This document shows positions 34,234 to 42,191 of a stretch of 64,000 bases of DNA, piece by piece. The DNA is from Pseudomonas tohonis (GTDB lineage: Bacteria > Pseudomonadota > Gammaproteobacteria > Pseudomonadales > Pseudomonadaceae): contig NZ_AP023189.1 of NCBI RefSeq assembly GCF_012767755.2, forward strand, positions 1,488,001 through 1,552,000, in the 5' to 3' direction. Position 1 is the stretch's first letter; each line of letters starts with the position of its first letter. The translations under genes and the position numbers were made by a program. The notes beneath the pieces are model-generated. The model was not told the DNA's origin. It worked only from the letters and a program-made list of their open reading frames with translations, and did no database searches.

Positions 34234-35541
34234 ATGAACATGCTCGACAAGGGCCTGGCGGGCGCCGCCTGCCTGCTGCTCACCAGCCTGTGCCAGGGCG
34301 GCACCTTCCTCGACGACAGCAAGCTCGCCGTGCGCTACAGCCAGTACTACTGGAAGGAGAGCAACGGCGGCGAGGTCGGCCCCGTGCGGGACGAATGGGT
34401 GCAGGCCACGCTGCTCAGCTTCAACTCCGGCTGGTACCGCGAGGTGCTGGGATTCGACTACGCCTATGGCCTGGCCGACGACCTGCACGTGGGCCGCGAC
34501 GCCACCAGCATCAGCAACCTGGAAGCGGGCCATTCGGTGCAGTCGCCCCATGGCATCGCCAAGCCGGTGGAGGCCTACCTGCGGGCACGCCTGGCCGGCG
34601 AGCCGGGCGAACTGCAACTGGGGCTGGGCAAGAAGAGCCGGCGCTACGCCCAGTACTACGACGACCCCTTCAGCCGCGTCCTGCCGCCCGCAACCCTGGG
34701 GGCGGACGTGGAGTTCCGCCGCCCCGGCCTGGAGCTGCGCTACAGCCGCATCGAGGGCTTCAGCGCGCGCAACGAATCGGGCTGGGCGGACGACCTGACC
34801 AACTTCCGCGGCCGGAAGATCGACGCCCTGCACCTGTTCGCCCTGGGCCTGGACCTGCCCGGCGCCGGCACGCTGAAGCTGGAATACAGCGAGTCGGAGG
34901 ACTACCTGCGGGTGGGCTCGGCGAAGCTCGAACGCAGCGTCGCGCTGGGCGGGGAGCGCTTCCTCGACCTCTACGCCACCCTCGGCGCCCAGCAGGATGC
35001 CGGGCGGCTGTTCGACTACGGCGGCGTCACCGGCCTCTACGACGCCACCTCGTCGCACCGGGCGCGCTACCTGGACCTCTCCGCGCGCATGCGCTGGCCG
35101 CACCACTACCTGGGCATGACCTGGAACCAGGTGCGGGGCGACGACTTCGACCGCTTCTTCTTCAGCCAGGACCACGGCACCTGGAACAGCAGCGCCAAGC
35201 TGTTCTACCTGTTCGGTGCCGAGGACGAGGCGATGTTCAAGCTGGTGGCCGGCACCGACTTCGCGGCGCTGGGCCTGCCGGGGTTGCGCCTGGACGGCCA
35301 CTACGCCTTCTCCGACCATGCGGCGGGGTACGACGGCTTCTCCCGGCGGGAATTCCAGGGCGTGCTGCAATACCGCTTCGCCGGCCTGCTCGAAGGCCTG
35401 AGCCTGGCCTGGCTGCACAACGAGTTCCACACCAAGGGGCGCGCCGACGGGGTCACCCGCTTCACCACCTCGCGGGGGCCCGCCGGCATCATCACCCACA
35501 ACGCGGAACGCCTTTACCTGAACTACGTCTATAGCTTCTGA
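34234..35541 (+). CDS. OprD-family outer-membrane porin
   Basis: This 435-residue protein has a signal peptide (about 1-21) and the beta-barrel pattern of OprD channels. Motifs are FLDDSKLAVRYSQYYW at the start, LEAGHSVQSPHGIAKP and a C-terminal aromatic residue (LYLNYVYSF) required for BAM-dependent insertion. It probably takes up the substrate of the neighbouring amidohydrolase or a related acid. AAGGAC lies before the ATG. The shared operator motif supports co-control with the amidohydrolase. Confidence 0.9.
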   Translation: MNMLDKGLAGAACLLLTSLCQGGTFLDDSKLAVRYSQYYWKESNGGEVGPVRDEWVQATLLSFNSGWYREVLGFDYAYGLADDLHVGRDATSISNLEAGHSVQSPHGIAKPVEAYLRARLAGEPGELQLGLGKKSRRYAQYYDDPFSRVLPPATLGADVEFRRPGLELRYSRIEGFSARNESGWADDLTNFRGRKIDALHLFALGLDLPGAGTLKLEYSESEDYLRVGSAKLERSVALGGERFLDLYATLGAQQDAGRLFDYGGVTGLYDATSSHRARYLDLSARMRWPHHYLGMTWNQVRGDDFDRFFFSQDHGTWNSSAKLFYLFGAEDEAMFKLVAGTDFAALGLPGLRLDGHYAFSDHAAGYDGFSRREFQGVLQYRFAGLLEGLSLAWLHNEFHTKGRADGVTRFTTSRGPAGIITHNAERLYLNYVYSF

Positions 35542-35683
35542 TCGGCTGGCCGGGACCCTCCCGGCCGCCTCCCTCCTCGCGGGGCGGGCGCCGACCCCAT
35601 GAGCGTTCGCCGCCCCGTGCCTGTGGTTTGCAGGCGCACCGACTGCCGGTTTAAGGTGGCGCGATTGTGCGACAGGAGCCCGC

Positions 35684-36265
35684 ATGGCCAAGCTATTCCC
35701 CCTCATTCCCGCCCTGCTCGGCGCCCTTGCGCTGCCGGTGCAGGCCGACTGGTACCTGGACAACGAGTCCTCGCGCCTCTCCTTCATTTCCACCAAGGGC
35801 GGCAACCTCTCCGAGGTCCACCGCTTCCTCACCCTGCACGGCAACATCGCCGACAGCGGCAAGGCGCACCTGCGCGTCGAACTGGAGTCGGTGAGCACCG
35901 GCATCCCGCTGCGGGACCAGCGCCTGCGCGACCTGTTCTTCGAGATCGAGCGCAACCCCGAGGCCGAGGTCTTCGCCCAGCTCGACCTGCGCCCCATCAC
36001 CGACCTCGCCCCCGGCGCCCAGCTGGAGCTGCGCCTGCCGCTGAAGGTGAAGCTGCACGGCCGCGAGCACGAGTACATGGCCGAGCTGCTGGCCACGCGC
36101 CTGGACGATCGCCGCTTCCAGGTGGTGACCCTGGCGCCCCTGGTGCTGCAGGTGGAGGACTTCGGCCTCACCGAGTCCCTCGGCATGCTGCGCGAGATGG
36201 CCGGGCTGCCCTCCATCAGCCTCTCGGTGCCGGTGGGTGCCGTGCTGATCTTCACCGCGCGCTGA
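35684..36265 (+). CDS. YceI-family periplasmic protein
   Basis: This 193-residue protein has a signal peptide (LLGALALPVQA) and the YceI lipocalin-like barrel (WYLDNESSRLSFISTKGGNLSEVHRF...). The family binds isoprenoid or amphiphilic ligands. AGGAG lies 8 bases before the ATG. The stop overlaps the next ATG by one base (TGATG), so it is coupled to the phospholipase D-type gene, suggesting a membrane-lipid theme. Confidence 0.88.
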   Translation: MAKLFPLIPALLGALALPVQADWYLDNESSRLSFISTKGGNLSEVHRFLTLHGNIADSGKAHLRVELESVSTGIPLRDQRLRDLFFEIERNPEAEVFAQLDLRPITDLAPGAQLELRLPLKVKLHGREHEYMAELLATRLDDRRFQVVTLAPLVLQVEDFGLTESLGMLREMAGLPSISLSVPVGAVLIFTAR

Positions 36266-37419
36266 TGGGCCACATCTTCCCCTGGAAGTCCGGCAACCGC
36301 TTCGAGCTGCTGATCGACGGGCCGAGCTTCTTCCCCGCGATGCTCACCGACATCGCCCGGGCCGAGCACCACGTGTCCCTGGAGCTCTACCTGGTGGAAG
36401 ACGGTCGCTGCAGCGAGGCGCTGGTCGAGGCGCTGTGCCTGGCCGCGCAGCGCGGGGTGAAGGTGCGTTGCCTGTTCGACGGCTTCGGCAGCAAGAAGCT
36501 CGGCAGCGCCCTGCGCCAGCGCATGGTGCTGGCCGGCGTGCAGCTGCAGTTCTACAACCCGGTGCGCTGGCGGCGCGGGGTGCGCAATTTCTATCGCGAC
36601 CACCGCAAGGTGCTGGTGGTGGACGACCGCGTCGCCTACGTGGGCGGCACCGGCTCCACCGACGAGTTCTGGGAGCCCGAGCAGCCCGAGAGCCGCTGGC
36701 ACGAGGTGATGGTCGCCATCGAGGGGCCGCTGGTGGTGCACTGGAAGCTGATCTTCGACTACCAGTGGCTGGCCAACCTGCACCGCCGGCCCTGGCGCCC
36801 CGACGAGGCCCCGGGCCTGGAGCGCCTGCCGCCGCTGCCCTCCGCCGGCATCGGCATGGGCCGGGTGGCCTACGCCGACGCCCGCCAGCACTGGGACATC
36901 GTGCAGTCGCTGGTGCGCAGCATCCGCAACGCCAAGACCCGCATCTGGCTGGCCACGCCGTATTTCCTGCCCAGCTGGAAGGTCCGCCGCGCACTGCTCA
37001 AGGCCGCGCGGCGTGGTGTCGACGTGCGCCTGCTGCTGACCAGCCGCAACACCGACCACCCGCCGGTGCGCTTCGCCGGCCAGCGCTATTACCCGCGCCT
37101 GTTGCGCGCCGGGCTGCGCATCTTCGAATACCAGCCGCGCTTCCTGCACCTGAAGATGGTGCTGGTGGACGACTGGGTGAGCGTCGGGTCCTGCAACTTC
37201 GACCACTGGAACCTGCGCTTCAACCTGGAAGCCAACCTGGAGGCGCTGGACCGTCACTTCACCGACGAGGTGGCCGCCAGCCTGAGCCGCGACTTCGGCG
37301 ACAGCCGCGAGATCACCCTCGAGGCCTGGCATGCACGGCCGTTGATCAAGCGCTTCTACCAGCGGCTCTGGGGCTGGCTCGACCGCCTCGCCGTCAACCT
37401 GCTGGACCGCCGTCGCTAG
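36265..37419 (+). CDS. phospholipase D / cardiolipin synthase-like protein (ClsB type)
   Basis: This 384-residue protein has two HKD motifs, HRKVLVVDD with GGTGSTDEFW and HLKMVLVDD with GSCNFDHWN. It has no N-terminal membrane helix, as in ClsB-type cardiolipin synthases. It would condense phosphatidyl groups to make cardiolipin or act as a phospholipase. A larger open frame back to 35599 is a shadow of yceI; the true start is the ATG at 36265. Confidence 0.9.
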   Translation: MGHIFPWKSGNRFELLIDGPSFFPAMLTDIARAEHHVSLELYLVEDGRCSEALVEALCLAAQRGVKVRCLFDGFGSKKLGSALRQRMVLAGVQLQFYNPVRWRRGVRNFYRDHRKVLVVDDRVAYVGGTGSTDEFWEPEQPESRWHEVMVAIEGPLVVHWKLIFDYQWLANLHRRPWRPDEAPGLERLPPLPSAGIGMGRVAYADARQHWDIVQSLVRSIRNAKTRIWLATPYFLPSWKVRRALLKAARRGVDVRLLLTSRNTDHPPVRFAGQRYYPRLLRAGLRIFEYQPRFLHLKMVLVDDWVSVGSCNFDHWNLRFNLEANLEALDRHFTDEVAASLSRDFGDSREITLEAWHARPLIKRFYQRLWGWLDRLAVNLLDRRR

Positions 37420-37496
37420 CCGAACCTTTGTCGGGTGTCGGCCGGGCCCGCGCGCCGGCTAATCTCCCCCGCATAACCACAACAAGAGATGCGCCC

Positions 37497-38060
37497 ATGC
37501 GCCACCCGCTGCCCGCCCTGTCGCTCCTCGCCCTCCTGCTTGCCGGCTGCTCCACGCCCGGGGCCTTCTTCGGCGCCACCGACGGGCCGGCCTTCGTCGC
37601 GCGCACGCCCAGCGATGCCGACCATGCGCTGGTCTATCTCTACCGGCCGCAAAGCGACTGGGCCGACCAGGAGCTGGAAGCACCGGGCCTGTTCATCAAT
37701 GGCGAGCTGATCGGCGCGTTGCCGAGCAACGGCTACCTGCCCCTGGAATTCGAGACCGCCAGCTACCGCCTGGAGATGCGCCGCCCGCTGCTGGGCAGCT
37801 ACTGGACCTTCTTCGCCGGCGGCCCGCTGGACTTCACCGAGATCACCAGCTTCGCCCTCGACGCCGGGGCCGGTGCCACCTACTACCTGCGCTACGACGA
37901 GCTGAACCCGCCGCCGCAGAACGCCGAGCTGCCGCCCCAGGGCGACGGCCCGCTGCAACTGGTGGGCGCCGAGCTGGGTGCCAGCGAGATCGCCGTCACC
38001 CGCGAGGTGCACCCGCTGCAGCGCTTCGGTTCCGCCGGCGAGCCGCTGGACGACCTGTAG
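37497..38060 (+). CDS. DUF2846 lipoprotein
   Basis: This 187-residue lipoprotein has the lipobox LAGC at the end of a 17-residue signal. The DUF2846 motif [13 protein letters not shown] is at about 43-55, and [17 protein letters not shown] follows. The function is unknown. An out-of-frame ATG 8 bases upstream (37489) is ignored. Confidence 0.85.
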   Translation: MRHPLPALSLLALLLAGCSTPGAFFGATDGPAFVARTPSDADHALVYLYRPQSDWADQELEAPGLFINGELIGALPSNGYLPLEFETASYRLEMRRPLLGSYWTFFAGGPLDFTEITSFALDAGAGATYYLRYDELNPPPQNAELPPQGDGPLQLVGAELGASEIAVTREVHPLQRFGSAGEPLDDL

Positions 38061-38148
38061 TAGCCGCCTGTTACCCGGTGCGGGGAGGGCGGGCGGATAC
38101 TTCGTCTACCCTTTGAATCCTCGAAGGCCCCACACGGAGGAACCCGCC

Positions 38149-38730
38149 ATGGCGGCGAAGAAGATCCTGATGCTGGTCGGCGACTACGCCGAAGACTACG
38201 AAACCATGGTGCCCTTCCAGGCCCTGCTGATGGTCGGCCACACCGTGCATGCGGTGTGCCCGGACAAGCGTGCCGGCCAGAGCGTGCGCACCGCCATCCA
38301 CGACTTCGAGGGCGACCAGACCTACAGCGAGAAGCCGGGCCACAACTTCACGCTGAACTTCGACTTCGACAAGGTCCGTGCCGAGGACTACGACGCCCTG
38401 CTGGTCCCCGGCGGCCGCGCCCCCGAGTACCTGCGCCTGAACGCCCGGGTCATCGAACTGGTGAAGGCCTTCGACGCCGCGGGCAAACCCATCGCCGCCG
38501 TCTGCCACGGTGCCCAGCTGCTGGCGGCCGCCGGCGTGCTCAAGGGCCGCGCCTGCAGCGCCTATCCAGCCTGCGGTCCGGAAGTGACCCTGGCCGGTGG
38601 CGAGTACGTGGACATCCCCGTGGACCAGGCCCACGTCGACGGCAACCTGGTCACCGCCCCCGCCTGGCCCGCGCACCCGGCCTGGCTGGCGAAGTTCCTC
38701 GAGGTGCTGGGTACGCGCATCACCCTGTGA
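38149..38730 (+). CDS. DJ-1/PfpI-family protein (glutamine amidotransferase-like)
   Basis: This 193-residue protein has the nucleophile elbow [13 protein letters not shown] (cysteine near 123) and the acidic residue near the start (DYAEDYE). Members act as glyoxalases, deglycases, proteases or chaperones; the specific role is open. GGAGG lies before the ATG. Confidence 0.9.
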   Translation: MAAKKILMLVGDYAEDYETMVPFQALLMVGHTVHAVCPDKRAGQSVRTAIHDFEGDQTYSEKPGHNFTLNFDFDKVRAEDYDALLVPGGRAPEYLRLNARVIELVKAFDAAGKPIAAVCHGAQLLAAAGVLKGRACSAYPACGPEVTLAGGEYVDIPVDQAHVDGNLVTAPAWPAHPAWLAKFLEVLGTRITL

Positions 38731-38767
38731 GGCGAGCCCGCGTTGCCTGTGGTTCCGGGGATCAATG

Positions 38768-39226
38768 GATTCCCGGTTCCGCGTGGGGCTCCGCGTGATG
38801 GGTTTCGCTTCGCTCTACACCATCCTACGAAGGCGCTACCTGGTGCGCACAGAGCGCTGATGCGCACACCAATGCGAGGATCCCGGCAAGAAAGTTGGAG
38901 CAGCCGCCAACGCCCCTTTCAGGAGGCCGAGCGAATCGTCGTGGAAGGGGTTGAGCGACATGGATGTCGCGAGAGCCGCGATGGGCCAGGGATGGCCCTT
39001 CGCGGCGTGCCCCTGGAACGATGATGGAGCGAGGGAAGTCTGGCTTCAGCCAGACCCGTATGGAGGGGCAAGTTTTTTGGTTCCTTTTCACCGGGCTGGC
39101 GTTCCAGCGATTGGAAAAGGGACTCGCCCGGGTGGGCGAAACCAGAAGCACCAACAAAACTCGGCAATCAGCTGGGCTCAAGTTCTCTAGCAACGCTTGA
39201 TACAGACAGAGCCAATAGACTCACCC
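38768..39226 (+). repeat. long composite intergenic repeat, copy B
   Basis: Direct-orientation partner of copy A (19815-20253). The central 100 bases (38949-39060) are nearly identical to copy A. Differences include a 16-17-base insertion before the GGAAAAGGGAC arm. It lacks the left inverted-repeat end that copy A has. Confidence 0.75.
38797..38830. repeat. 34-base hairpin repeat at the start of copy B
   Basis: GATGGGTTTCGCTTCG...CCATCCTACGA, identical to copy 1 except the first base or two. Confidence 0.75.
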
Positions 39227-39258
39227 CCACAGATTTTCACCAGAAAGGAACCCGCTCC

Positions 39259-39561
39259 ATGTGCGAACTCTATGTAAAGGCCGACCCGATCCTCTACGAG
39301 TCCCGCTCGCGCTCGCTGCGCATCCGCGGCGTGGTGACCACGCTACGGCTGGAGAACCAGTTCTGGGACATCCTGCGGGAGATCGCCGAGGTGGACGGCA
39401 TGACCACCAACCAGCTGATCACCAAGCTCTACGAGGAAGTCATGGACTACCGCGGCGAGGTGGTGAACTTCGCCTCCTTCCTGCGGGTGAGCTGCACCCG
39501 CTACCTGGCCCAGCGCGCCGCGCCGGCCAACCTGGCACTGCTGCCGCGGCGGGCTGGCTGA
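39259..39561 (+). CDS. ribbon-helix-helix domain protein
   Basis: This 100-residue protein resembles the RHH_4 type (arylsulfotransferase-like annotation). The strand-helix-helix lies at about 20-65 with SLRIRGVVTTLRLENQFWD then IAEVDGMTTNQLITKLYEE. It probably binds DNA as a dimer. AAAGGAAC lies before the ATG. It starts 32 bases after copy B of the composite repeat. Confidence 0.82.
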   Translation: MCELYVKADPILYESRSRSLRIRGVVTTLRLENQFWDILREIAEVDGMTTNQLITKLYEEVMDYRGEVVNFASFLRVSCTRYLAQRAAPANLALLPRRAG

Positions 39562-39690
39562 AACTTGCGGCGGTCGGCGGAATTCCCTGACCGGCCGGTC
39601 TAGGCTGTTCGCGCGCGTGGCAGGGATGCCTTGGCCGCGCGCCTGCCAGTCGCCGTCGTGGCTGGAGTCCAGATCCCAGGAGTTTCTTTC

Positions 39691-40191
39691 ATGGCTGCCA
39701 AACGCCTCTTTTCCGTTTCCCTCCTCGCCGCCTGCCTGCTGGCCGGCACCAGCGCCTTCGCCGACCCGTCCCTGGCCGAGCGCCGCGCCATCACCGCCTA
39801 CCAGGAAGGCCCCTACGTCGAGCAGCTGAAGGCCATCCAGGCCGCCGCCGGCTTCGAGGTGCCGCTGGACGTGCAGTGGAACAGCATCGCGCTGCCCGAC
39901 CAGGCGCAGAACTACACCCAGGACGGCTTCTGGAAGCAGGTCTACTTTACCCCGCTGGAGAAGGCCTTCGCCTCCGTGGCCGTGGACGACATGGGCAAGC
40001 AGGCGCTCAAGGCCAAGCTGAGCAAGGTGGTGGTGCGTTATGACGAGGCCACCGCGCCCTCCAGCAACTACCCCGATGGCGTCGCCTTCGACGGCGGCGT
40101 GCTGAGCCTGAACTTCAAGCCCTTCACCAACGTCGACGACGTCGATGCCCGCGCCGAGGCGATCCAGAAGGCGCTGGAAGCCAAGCTCTGA
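39691..40191 (+). CDS. exported protein of unknown function
   Basis: This 166-residue protein has a clear signal peptide (LLAACLLAGTSAFA, cleavage near residue 24). The mature part is about 140 residues with one short helical-beta pattern and no recognised motif. CAGGAG lies 9 bases before the ATG. It is likely a conserved Pseudomonas periplasmic protein. Confidence 0.75.
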   Translation: MAAKRLFSVSLLAACLLAGTSAFADPSLAERRAITAYQEGPYVEQLKAIQAAAGFEVPLDVQWNSIALPDQAQNYTQDGFWKQVYFTPLEKAFASVAVDDMGKQALKAKLSKVVVRYDEATAPSSNYPDGVAFDGGVLSLNFKPFTNVDDVDARAEAIQKALEAKL

Positions 40192-40301
40192 TCCTGCCGG
40201 GCCGGCCCGCACCCGGGCTGGCCCCTCTCGAGAGCGCGGGCATTTGCGCGGGGCCTCGCGGCGTTTAAGCTGCGTCATCCCCTCCGCCCGGCGCGTCCCC
40301 G

Positions 40302-41618
40302 ATGTACAAGCTGCCCACCACGGCCACCGCGCCGTTCTGCCCCTCCGCCGTCAGCCACAGCGTGGCGGTGCCGGCCAACGCGTCCCTGGGGCGCAAGCTC
40401 ATGCTCTTCGTCGGCCCCGGCCTGCTGGTGTCGGTGGGCTACATGGACCCGGGCAACTGGGCGACCGCCATCGAGGCCGGTTCGCGCTTCGGCTATGCGC
40501 TGCTGTTCGTGGTGGTGCTGGCGAGCTTCTCGGGCATGTTGCTGCAGAGCCTCTGTTCGCGCCTGGGCATCGCCACCGGGCGCGACCTGGCGCAGCTCTC
40601 GCGGGAGCGCTACCGCCCCGGCGTGGCGCGCGGGCAATGGCTGCTCGCCGAGCTGTCGATCATCGCCACCGACCTGGCCGAGGTGCTCGGCGCGGCGCTG
40701 GCCTTCCACCTGCTGCTGGGGGTGTCGATCACCACGGGCGTGGTGCTGACCGCCTTCGACACGCTGATCGTCCTCGCCCTGCAGGGCGCCAATTTCCGCC
40801 GCCTGGAAGCCATAGTGCTGGGGCTGATCACCACAATCGGCGCGTGTTTCTTCGTCGAGCTGGTATTGATCAAGCCCCATTGGCCGGACGTCGCCGCCGG
40901 GCTGCGGCCATCCTGGGACGTGCTCTCCAGCCAGGAGCCGCTGTACCTGGCGATCGGCATCCTCGGCGCCACGGTGATGCCGCACAACCTCTACCTGCAT
41001 TCGTCCGTGGTGCAGACCCGAGTCAATGGCGACGACGAGGCGAGCAAGCGCAGCGCCATCCGGTTCTCCCGCCTCGACACCATCGGCTCGCTGTCCCTGG
41101 CGCTGCTGGTCAACGCGGCGATCATGATCCTCGCGGCGGCGGCCTTCCACGGCAGCGGCCACACCGAGGTGGTGGAGATCCAGGACGCCTACCACCTGCT
41201 CGACCCCCTGGTGGGCGGGGCGCTGGCCAGCTTCCTGTTCGGCTTCGCGCTGCTGGCGGCGGGGCAGAGCTCCACCTTCACCGGCACCATCGCCGGCCAG
41301 GTGGTGATGGAGGGCTTCCTGCAAGCGAAGATCCCCTGTTGGCAGCGCCGCCTGATCACCCGCGCCCTGGCGCTGATGCCGGCGCTGGTCGGCGTCATCT
41401 GGCTGGGGGAGGGCGCGGTGGGCAAGCTGCTGGTGCTGAGCCAGGTGGTGCTGAGCCTGCAACTGCCGTTCGCCCTCTGGCCGCTGATCCGCTTCACCAG
41501 CGACCGCCGGCTGATGGGGCCCTTCGCCAACAGCCGCCTGGTGGCGAGCATCGCCTGGAGCCTGTTCGGGCTGATCTCCCTGGCCAACCTGACGCTGCTG
41601 TATTTCTGGATGGCCTGA
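40302..41618 (+). CDS. mntH: Nramp-family Mn2+/Fe2+ transporter MntH
   Basis: This 438-residue, 11-helix proton-coupled divalent metal importer carries the Nramp motifs DPGNWATAIEAGS (helix 1) and MPHNLYLHSSVVQTR (helix 6) and the GQSSTFTGTIAGQVVMEGFL signature. It should import manganese. No Fur or MntR box is obvious in the 110 bases upstream. Confidence 0.93.
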   Translation: MYKLPTTATAPFCPSAVSHSVAVPANASLGRKLMLFVGPGLLVSVGYMDPGNWATAIEAGSRFGYALLFVVVLASFSGMLLQSLCSRLGIATGRDLAQLSRERYRPGVARGQWLLAELSIIATDLAEVLGAALAFHLLLGVSITTGVVLTAFDTLIVLALQGANFRRLEAIVLGLITTIGACFFVELVLIKPHWPDVAAGLRPSWDVLSSQEPLYLAIGILGATVMPHNLYLHSSVVQTRVNGDDEASKRSAIRFSRLDTIGSLSLALLVNAAIMILAAAAFHGSGHTEVVEIQDAYHLLDPLVGGALASFLFGFALLAAGQSSTFTGTIAGQVVMEGFLQAKIPCWQRRLITRALALMPALVGVIWLGEGAVGKLLVLSQVVLSLQLPFALWPLIRFTSDRRLMGPFANSRLVASIAWSLFGLISLANLTLLYFWMA

Positions 41619-41636
41619 CCGGCAGGCAGGCGTGTT

Positions 41637-42191
41637 TCAGAGGTCGGGGTCTGCCGCCGTCGGGCAGCCGCCCAGGGCCTGCAATTCGTCCAGGGGCACG
41701 CCGGCCTGGACGAAGGATTCGCAGCCCGCCGGCAGCACCGGCAACGTCACCGCGGGTTCGACGTCGACGGCACGGATGGCCGCATCCGGGGCCCGGAGCG
41801 CGCGCCCCTGGATCACCAGTTCGCCCACCTGAATACCGCGCCGCAGCAGCAGGCGATCCCGCTCCACGGCCAGCACCTCGATGCCATCGGGCAGCCGGTC
41901 GCCGGCCTGCACGCTGAGCAGCCTGCCGTCGTCGAGGCTGAGCGAGGCCAGGCCCTGGCCGTCGCCCCGGCTGAAGACGCTGTACAGGCGCCAGCCGTCG
42001 AGGCCCGCCAGCGGGCGGGGCGCAGGGTAGGGCTTCAGCGACAGGGGGGCGGGTTCGGCGAGCAGTGCCCTGGGCAATTGCACCGCCGAGACGGGCGCGC
42101 TCAGCAGCAGGGCCGCCAGCAGCGCTCGGCTGCGGCGCCCGCCACGGGTGGCGACGCTAGGGCGCGGTGCGGCTGGCACGTTGCTCGGCAT
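41637..42191 (-). CDS. xphA: orphan type II secretion protein C (XphA/GspC-like)
   Basis: This 184-residue protein has an N-terminal signal or anchor (about 23-37). An HR-like domain follows (about 60-130), with LYSVFSRGDGQGLASLSLDDGRLLSVQAGDRLPDGIEVLAVE, the fold by which GspC meets the secretin. No PDZ domain is seen. The C-terminal part has two cysteines. The start at 42191 overlaps the end of the protease gene by 35 bases, which couples them; no later ATG fits. XphA-XqhA is a known orphan GspC-GspD pair in P. aeruginosa, and this looks like its GspC. Confidence 0.72.
   Translation of the reverse strand: MPSNVPAAPRPSVATRGGRRSRALLAALLLSAPVSAVQLPRALLAEPAPLSLKPYPAPRPLAGLDGWRLYSVFSRGDGQGLASLSLDDGRLLSVQAGDRLPDGIEVLAVERDRLLLRRGIQVGELVIQGRALRAPDAAIRAVDVEPAVTLPVLPAGCESFVQAGVPLDELQALGGCPTAADPDL

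Larger units (their letters stand above)
38731..39258. other. 528-base repeat-rich intergenic region
   Basis: Holds copy B of the composite repeat and a 34-base hairpin copy. The short open frames, such as 38951-39190, read the same peptide fragments as in copy A, so I treat them as repeat, not genes. Confidence 0.7.

Noticed and set aside
33715..37332. 1205-residue open frame on the minus strand
   Set aside because: It runs antisense across several clear plus-strand genes (IclR, OprD, YceI, PLD). Such frames arise from GC-rich third positions and no family motif is visible.
38951..39200. Short frames in copy B reading MSDMDVARAAM- and MSREPRWARDG-type peptides
   Set aside because: The same peptide fragments occur in copy A at about 20007-20210, in the repeat itself, with no ribosome site; they look like translated repeat.
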